From positions 79,944 through 143,943 of the forward strand of contig JAPCYS010002482.1 of assembly GCA_028641055.1 (NCBI GenBank): DNA of 64,000 nucleotides, written 5' to 3'. The notes beneath the pieces are model-generated. The model saw only the letters and a list, made by a program, of their open reading frames with translations, was not told the origin of the DNA and did not search any database. The DNA comes from Alopecurus myosuroides. Lineage: Eukaryota > Streptophyta > Magnoliopsida > Poales > Poaceae. Position 1 is the stretch's first letter. The number at the start of each line of letters is the position of its first letter. Shown here piece by piece: positions 57,045 to 64,000 of the stretch. The position numbers were made by a program, and so were the translations under genes.

Positions 57045-58490
57045 GGTCGTGATGGGCGTCCCCCGGGGGATCGGAAGCCCCGATCCCCCGCCTCGAGCAG
57101 TTGACACGTGTCCATCAGCGCACGGAAAAAAAATCCCCACGCCCCGCTCGTCTCCGCCCCGCTCGCCTCCCCACGCCCCGCTCGTCTTCCCACGCGCCGC
57201 TCGTCTCCCCGCTCTGTCTCGCCCGTCTTCCCGTACCAGCCCCCTCCATGAGCCCCGCCGTCGCCGGCGAACATGATCGTGGCCGCTCATATCATCAGCA
57301 ATTTATCGATTTGCTCTAAAAAACGAGAAAAAATTGCTCCGATTTGCTCACTGATTTGCTCACTGGATCAGGAAAATTTGAGAAGAAAAATTGCTACAAC
57401 CAGTTTATAGATTTACTCTAAAAACGAGAAAAAATTGCTCCGCGGTGTAGCAAAAAAATAAGAAAAATTGCTCATCTGCTCGCATGCCCCAGCAGCTCAA
57501 TTTGCATCGGAGCAAAATTTGGAGAAGAATTTTGCTATAGCCAGTTCGTCGATTGCTCCAAAACGAGAAAAAATGCTATGAAAGCTTACAAAAAAATTGC
57601 TCCCGCCGCCGCCGTTGCTCCCTTCCGCGCCGTCGTCGACGAAGCTCCCGTCCACCTCCCAGCTGCTACAATAGGGCGCCGACGATGCTCCCTTTTGCCG
57701 TGGACGATGCTCCCGTCCTTCCGACCGTCGTCGCCGATGCTCCCGTCCATCTCGGGCAGTTGCTACAATAGGCCGCCGTCGATGCTCCTTTACGCCGTGG
57801 CCGTTGCTCCCTTCCGGCGCCGTCGTCGCCGATGCTCCCGTCCATCTCGGCAGTTGCTACAATAGGCCGTCGTCGATGCTCCTTTACGCCGTGGCCGATG
57901 CTCCCGTCCCCTTCCGGCGCCGTCGCTGCTACGATGCGTCGTCGCGGATGCTCCCGTCCGCCTCCGCATCTGCTACAATAGCCCGCCGCTGGTGCTCCCT
58001 TTCGCCGTGGCCAATGCTCCCGCCCGCCTCCGCCGCTGCTACAATAGGCCGCCGCCGGTGCGCCCGTTCGCCGCCGCCGCTGCTACAAAAAAGGCGTCGC
58101 GCTGCTCCACCCGCCGTCGTTGAGTCCCGCCGGTGTAGCACACGGCCATGGAGGGCATGGAGCGGTGGTGTCTAAACTTGGCAGGATGTGGCTGAAGTGG
58201 GGATGCGGTGGTGCAAGGAGGAAGGAGGCGCAAGAGAGACGGCGAGGCGGCTGCGGTGGAGAGGTCGGGATGGAGCCCCATGGCCATGGCTCTCACGCGA
58301 GAGAGGAAAAAAATGGGGAAGCTTGTGCGGTTGGTAAGCATCGGGAGAGGATAAGGGGAGGAGACGAACGTAGGAAGCACGTGGGGGGTGGGCCTCTTCG
58401 TTACCTTCCGCCACCTAATCGGACGCGTGGCACGCGCGGAAGCCGGAGGACGGGAGCGCAGCATCCTCCGGGGGATTGTTAGCGTTTTCC
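57045..58490. mobile_element. Mutator-like element, 1446 bp, with target-site duplication
   Basis: aaattttaag occurs at 57035-57044 and again at 58491-58500, flanking the element directly. A duplication of 9-10 bp is typical of Mutator. The ends share an inverted core: tcccccgggggat near 57059 and atcctccggggga near 58463. The interior is GC-rich with tandem repeats and contains no transposase. It sits about 60 bp after the UGT stop codon, in the presumed 3' UTR. Confidence 0.75.
57590..58120. repeat. GC-rich tandem repeats inside the Mutator-like element
   Basis: A degenerate unit of 70-110 bp containing gatgctcccgtccatctc and gctacaataggccgcc recurs at least five times (57620-58060). Stops are rare on the plus strand because of composition; I do not regard the resulting ORFs as genes. 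Confidence 0.75.
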
Positions 58491-59156
58491 AAATTTTAAG
58501 CCAACACGAGACCTCTGTTCCTATATGATTCAACCATGATAGGATTACCCGAAATCTCGTGTGGAGTGAACAGTGCGGTGCATCGGTAGTTTTTTTTTTC
58601 TTCCGAAAAATAGATCCTGATGGTTTATTTTTCTGGAAATGGATTCCTTCAATTGGTAAGTCTGAAGGTATCTTACGTGGGGTGAGACAAGAAACTCTCG
58701 GGGTGCTTGGCTTCAAGCTGGGTGATTTTATTTTGAGGATGGATTTGTGGGATAATATGAGAAAATCTAAATGGTATTTACTGGTTGTTTATGGTGCTGC
58801 TCATGATGATAGGAAAAATGATTTCTTAACTGAAATGTCATCCTCCTGTCATGAAATTGATAACCCTTATATAATTGGTGGAGATTTCAATTTGATTAGG
58901 CATGTTGGAGAGAAAAAAAAAATAAGAAAACATCTTCATCGAGATATTCTGATATCTTGAATGCTATCATTCATGCTTGGGGTTGCGCGAGATTCATATG
59001 GCTGGGGGAATGTATACCTGGTCAAACGAATAGAGATTCCCTACTATGAAAAAGTTGGATAGAATTTTGATGTCTCCTTAGGAAGACTTGTTTCGCTGGT
59101 TCAGGTTATAAAGTTGGTCTCGGATTGTTGGGATCATATTCCTTTGCGCCTTGTAT

Positions 59157-60676
59157 GACTAGTAGATATGCACGTGCAACGTCTTTAAGCTATAAAATCT
59201 CATTTCTAGTTTAGTGATTTATTTTTGCTATAGGAGCAATATATTTCATGACTAAGCGGTGTAAGGATGTGCTAAAAACATACAATCAACAAATGTTGCG
59301 TTACTTAAAATCCACAAAACACAAAATAATAGTTATTATTTGCATAAATATTACCATTCAACCAGTTCGAAGAACAAATTTTAAATAACATTATCCAATA
59401 TTTCTATTTCATGAAGGTTGATCTCTTTTATGCTATAAAAAAATTCTCGTTTCAATACATGAATATTTTGTATGGCATCATTGTCTTGATAAATTAATTT
59501 TTTTTTTGTTAATACTGATGTGTATTCGTAGGGCACATAGTTGCCAGCGTTTTCATCTAGAAAGGGTGATGTCATGTAAGTACCGACCTCCAGTTACTAT
59601 TGTGTACAGTACCTTCCTTTAAAAGCATTATTCCCTTATTCATTATTTTTTTGGCTAGTGGTTATAGTACTGTTTGTGTTTTCATCAACAGGCATGAACC
59701 AAAAGAACAGATAGAGAACTACCGGGGGAAAGATGCCAGCGGCAGGTATTCAGCAAGTGAACGTGAGTGCAACACACATCCAGATTCCATGAACCGAACA
59801 CGCGCCTCAGCGAAGCCCTGCACGCGCGTACTGCGAGAGTTCAGAACAGAGGCGCCCGCTTGGCAGTCTTCTCCCTGGAGGCCTTCGATTGGCAGGGAGC
59901 ACCCGTCCCTCAAACAGCTCCTGCCCTGCTGCAGCCTCGCAGAAGTTGCTCTTCGCTTTCACCTCGGCGGGTGGTTCCTTTGCTGCGGCCGGTGATTTTG
60001 TCTCATCCTGCCGCATCAGAAACCCCCTCCTCGCCTTGCAGCAGGGCGGCGGTGCCGACGCTGGACGAGCTCCGCATGGACGCCGACAAGGAGGTAGAGG
60101 CATCACTGCCGGCCGCGGCGATAGAAGGGGCACACGCCCACGGCCCACCACGAGGCATAGCGAGCAAGTCACGCTCCCGCCGCGAGGCGTATTTGTGCAC
60201 GTCGGACGAGCTCCGCATGTATGCCAACAAAGAGGTAGAGGCATCACTGCCGGCCGCGGCGATAGAAGGGGCACACGCACACGGCCCACCGTGAGGCGTA
60301 GAAAGACAGTCTCGCTCGTGCCGCGAGGCGTATCTGTGCAGGCCGGACGAGCTCCCCATGGTCGCCGACAAAGAGGTAGAGGAATCACTGCCGGCCGCGG
60401 CGATACAAGGGGCACAGGCCCACGGCCCGCGCCGTGAGGCGTAGCGAGCCAGTCTCGCTCCAGCCGCGAGGCGTACGTGTGCAAGTTGTATGGCTGAATT
60501 TTTTTAATAGACACGGAACGTTTCGTTGGAGACCCCTTAAGCGGTGGCATAAGTTGTAATTTTGACTTGTGTTTGATAGCCAACATTGGAGACTTTTTGA
60601 CCGTTTGATCGACGTAGTTTAACGACCGAGATTGATTGTATCTACGAAGTTTGCTCTTTTATAAGTAGTTTAGATA
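59157..60676. mobile_element. Insertion of about 1.5 kb in the LINE, class undecided
   Basis: LINE homology stops at 59157 and resumes near 60677. The inserted DNA begins actagtagatatgcacgtgc, a phrase I know from widespread grass repeats, and ends ataagtagtttagata. It contains an AT-rich left half, a GC-rich middle with gene-like short frames and a three-unit tandem array. No transposase, rolling-circle or LTR hallmark is evident. Confidence 0.6.
60061..60480. repeat. Three tandem units of about 142 bp
   Basis: Units starting near 60063, 60207 and 60347 share gacgagctcc, gccgacaa(a/g)gaggtagag, tcactgccggccgcggcgat and ggcacac(g)cccacggcc. The first two can be read as the same peptide repeat (DELRM..KEVEASLPAAAIEG); the third breaks the frame. 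Confidence 0.85.
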
Positions 60677-63115
60677 ATGTGGGTGCTCCCTCTCCCAGGA
60701 GTAGGGAGTTTCGTTTTGATTTGGCTTGGTTAAAAGGAGATGACTTCCTACCTAATTTGGAAAAAATATGGAAGAAACATGTCACAGGTACATATCCTAT
60801 TGGTATTTTTAGTATCAAGATAAAAAAAAATTAAGAAGCATTTCAAAGGCTTGGGTTCCAGCTTGTTTGGGCATATTAAGAAAAAGAAAAATCAATTGAA
60901 AGGGATATTGATTTTAGAGGGAAAAGAAGAGATAGATCCTCTTTCTCCTGAGGATTACATCATAAAAACTAATATTTTGGTGGAACTGCATGATATATGA
61001 TGATGAAGAATTATATTGGTTACAAAGGTCTAATGAGAGATGGATCCTAAAAGGGGATCAAAAGTCGGCTTATTTTCACCGAGCTGTGAATGAAAAAAAA
61101 GAGAATACGGTGCATTCTCTAAAATATGGAGAGGTGTTAACTGAGGGTACAAAGAACTTACTCTAGCATGCCACCGAGTACTATACGAACTTGTTTGGTC
61201 CTTCTCCCAGGAAAGAATTTCGGTTGGATGCAAATCTTTGGACAAATGAACAAATCCTTAGTCATGATGACAACGAAATCTTCACAAAACCTTTCTCTAT
61301 CAAAGAGATAGAAAATGCACTTTTCTCAATGGAGATAAATAGGGCTCCCGGTCTTGATAATATTCCAATTAATAGTTTTCAACATTGTTGGCACATTACA
61401 AAACTTGAGATTCTTTATATCTTTCATTGCTTTCATGAGGGGACATTGGATTTGGAACGTTTGAATTATGGTATAATCACCCTTTTGCAAAAAGTATCGA
61501 GGCCTGACAAGATAACACGATATAGACCATTTTTTCTTATTAGGGTGCATTTATAAATGGATCAGTAAGACCATACGACTGGAGCCTTTTGCTGACAAGT
61601 TGTTTAGTATCTAACAAAATGTTTTCATAAAAAAGGAACATTATGGATGGTATCCTTGCTCTTCATGAATTGTTGAATTACTCACATGTTAAGAAACAAT
61701 GTGGTGTTGTGCTCAAGTTATATTTTGAGAAGGCTTACGATAAAGTCAATTGGGCTTTTCTCCTCGAGTGTCATAATCAATGACAAATGGTGTTCCTTGG
61801 TGAAATAAGCCTTATTTAGAGGTACTATGAGTGTAAAACTGAATGATGATTTAGGACCCTACTTCCAAATCCTGAAGGGAGTAAGGCAAGGTGACCCCTT
61901 ATTTCCTACGCTTTTCAACCTAGTGGCTGAATCTTTGACGATAATGGTGCTTAGGGCACATGATAATGGTCTCATGGTTAGTTTAGCTCCTGATCTGACC
62001 CCTAAAGGGATAGAAGTGCTTCAATATGTGGATGACACAGTCTTATGGATTAGCCATGATCCTATTGGGTTTGTAGGTTAATTTTATGAAAACAGAAGTT
62101 TTTGTTGTGGGAGGGGATAACAACATTAATGAATTCTATGCTGACATGTTTAGGAGTCAATTGTGTACTTTACCTATGAAATACTTAGGAATTCATGTTT
62201 CTTTCACATCCGAGAAAATGTCAGCCTTTGCTCGGTGCTTTATTACTCTATATGTGTATGTTTTTACTTAACAAAAAAATTATGGAGAAAATGGATAAAT
62301 ATTTTAGAAGATTTTTTGGCAAAATAAAAATACAAAAATAAGTTATAATATGGTTAAGTAGAATAGAATTTTTCGATCGAAGAAAAAATGAGGGTTGGGA
62401 TTAAAGATTTGAGGAAACAAACTATTAGACTCCTAGTGAAGTGGTGGTGGAAACTTGACATGCAAGATGGATTGTGGCAGAAAATTGTGAGAGCAAGATA
62501 TTTGAGAAACAAAACTGTCTCACCAGTTGTTAGAAGGTTCAGTGATTCACCTTGTTGGAAATCTTTATTGCATGTAAAAGATTTTTATTTGGCTTGGAGA
62601 ACAATTATCCTGAAGAAAGGTGTTATAATGAGATTTTGGAAAGAACCCCGGAGGGGAGAGCACCCTCTACGTGTTGAGTTCCCTGAGCTTTTTGCCATTT
62701 GTTAATTTCAAGATTGCACTATTGGGTTCTTTGTTTGGAATGAGAGAAATTTGTCCTTTCGACGTCGTCTACACTCACATCTCCTAGAGCAAAGGAATGG
62801 TATCCTGCAGATTTTTAATCGAATATAGTTGTCGGAGAATACTGATAGTATTGTCTAGGGCCTATGCAAGAATGCAAAATTCTCGACAAAGTCTGTTTAT
62901 GATTATCTTGAGAGAAACTTGGTGGAAAATGATAATAGGATGATATGAAAAGCCAAAATTCTTTTAAAATCCAAATCTTTATGTGGCAATTATTTTGCAA
63001 TGCCATCCTCACTAGATATAATATGCAAAAATAAAGTGGACTGTCAATCCAACTTTCTCTTTCTGTGGGCAGATTGAAACCTCTAATCACTTTTTTTACT
63101 TGCTCGATTGCCACA

Positions 63116-64000
63116 ACTAAAAAAGAACTGAAAGGAACAAATAAATAAGAAAAATAGACATCCTGTCACAAGCTACGGCTAACACCAGACTCACTCCAGG
63201 CAACAGAGAAGCTACTACGATCTTACAAAAGAAAAAAAAAGGAACCTTTTGCTCGCAGGACAACATCAGGACATCAACCACAACCATCGTCTTCCTAGTT
63301 TTTCATAGCATGACGATGACCCACAAGTGTAGGGGATTGATCTAGATTTTTCAATAAATAAGGGTGTTGAACCCAACGAGGAGCAGAAGGTATTGAGCAA
63401 GGTTTCACTTTAACACTAGATAACAACTGTTTAGGGATTTTTTTTGTAATAGTAACAAAGTGATAACAAGTAAATAACAAAGAAAGTAAATAGTTGTTGC
63501 AAGTGGCCCAATTATTTTTAGCACAAAGGAAAAGCTGGTGGTACTTCTTATAATGGCTAAAACATTCCCGAGAACACACGGGAGATTTCGTCTAGTTATT
63601 TTCATCACACGTCGCTGATTAATGTTTATCGTTTTGATAAGTGTCATGTGGGTAGACCTATGCTAGTGCACCGTCCTATCCTAGACTAATGCACACATAA
63701 GATTACACTACTTGCAAGCATCTGAAAATACAGGAAAGTAATTAAGAAATAAATCTAACCGTAGCAATAAACTCGTGGTATCTACTACTCCCTTATGTGA
63801 AGTATTGCAAACTGGGGGTTTAGGTTTGTGTCACTCCGACAACCCACCATAAGCAATCCAACACACAATGCATTCCTCTAGGCCCTTAAAAGGTGAATTG
63901 CTATGTAGTCGCCGTTCACATAACTACCACTAAATAACACAAACAAAATATCAAAATGGAAATATTACTCAACGAAACATGATGACTACCAACTAGACTT
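63116..64000. repeat. Triticeae retroelement-like sequence to the window end
   Basis: From 63302 (catagcatgacgatgaccca) the text acaagtgtaggggattgatc, gaacccaacgaggagcag, aacattcccgagaacacacggg and cctctaggccctt is very close to a high-copy Triticeae LTR-retroelement noncoding region that I recognise from memory. No coding frame. Element borders lie outside the window. Confidence 0.5.

Larger units (their letters stand above)
58560..63115 (+). pseudogene. LINE (L1-type) ORF2 remnant, split by an insertion
   Basis: The 5' part (to about 59157) is the endonuclease: KSKWYLLVVYGAAHDD and the motif YIIGGDFNLIRHV. After the insertion the reverse transcriptase runs from REFRFDLAWLKGDDFLP (about 60708): RAPGLDNIPINSF (about 61340), FEKAYDKVNWAFLL, GVRQGDPLFPTLFNLVAES (about 61880), the catalytic YVDD in LQYVDDTVLW (about 62025), then a C-terminal zinc-knuckle-like SFCGQIETSNHFFYLLDC (about 63050). 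Many stops and shifts interrupt it. The order endonuclease-RT-zinc knuckle identifies a plant L1-type LINE. A clear poly-A tail is not seen. Confidence 0.88.

Noticed and set aside
57590..60480. CRISPR-like arrays of repeats
   Set aside because: Repeat units are 70-140 bp, degenerate and without unique spacers; they are ordinary tandem repeats in plant transposons.

Overview
The window looks like a grass chromosome, most likely a Triticeae species (wheat, Aegilops or barley group). The evidence is spliced plant genes in small islands, Stowaway MITEs with CTCCCTCC ends in introns, nested LTR retrotransposons with the tRNA-Met-type primer site tggtatcagagc, CACTA-, Harbinger- and Mutator-like DNA elements, and a LINE. 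There are no bacterial operons, phage genes or CRISPR arrays. All identifications come from reading the sequence; no database was searched.

Layout. 1-11121: a Ty3/gypsy chromovirus (Tekay-like) with 4.3-kb LTRs, cut by the left window edge and inserted into an older Ty1/copia element of the SIRE/Maximus type (11122-18470). That copia remnant has a decayed pol, an env-like ORF, one 1.4-kb LTR, and a second gag start running on from the same LTR. 18471-20748 holds decayed LTR-retroelement sequence. 20749-22950 holds CACTA-like tandem repeats.

Genes. (1) Minus strand, 36271 to 23367: a VAN3-binding/FORKED-like protein (auxin-canalisation domain plus PH-like domain). Its two 5' exons are near 36 kb and its three 3' exons near 24 kb, separated by an 11.4-kb intron full of transposons. 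(2) Minus strand, 44486 to 40553: a REVEILLE-type MYB factor of the clock-associated RVE6/RVE8 clade. (3) Plus strand, 45314-51452: a CBE1-like eIF4E-binding protein, head to head with (2). (4) Plus strand, 52190-54371: an intact MinD for chloroplast division. (5) Plus strand, 55465-56982: a family-1 UDP-glycosyltransferase carrying several frameshifts. Genes 2-5 form a compact island of about 16 kb. After it come a Mutator-like element with a target duplication (57045-58490), a LINE split by another insertion (58560-63115), and common Triticeae retroelement-like sequence to the end.

Reading frames. Four of the five genes carry one or more single-base indels, often at G/C homopolymers, although their protein sequence and splice sites are otherwise well preserved. 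The two LTR copies of the young gypsy element also differ mostly by single-base gaps. This fits residual consensus errors in the assembly at least as well as gene death, so none of these genes should be called a pseudogene from this sequence alone.

The genes are not a pathway. The notable features are structural: the giant transposon-filled intron, the divergent RVE/CBE1 pair, the SIRE element whose four nonsense codons are all TAG, and the extra ORF upstream of gag in the gypsy element.
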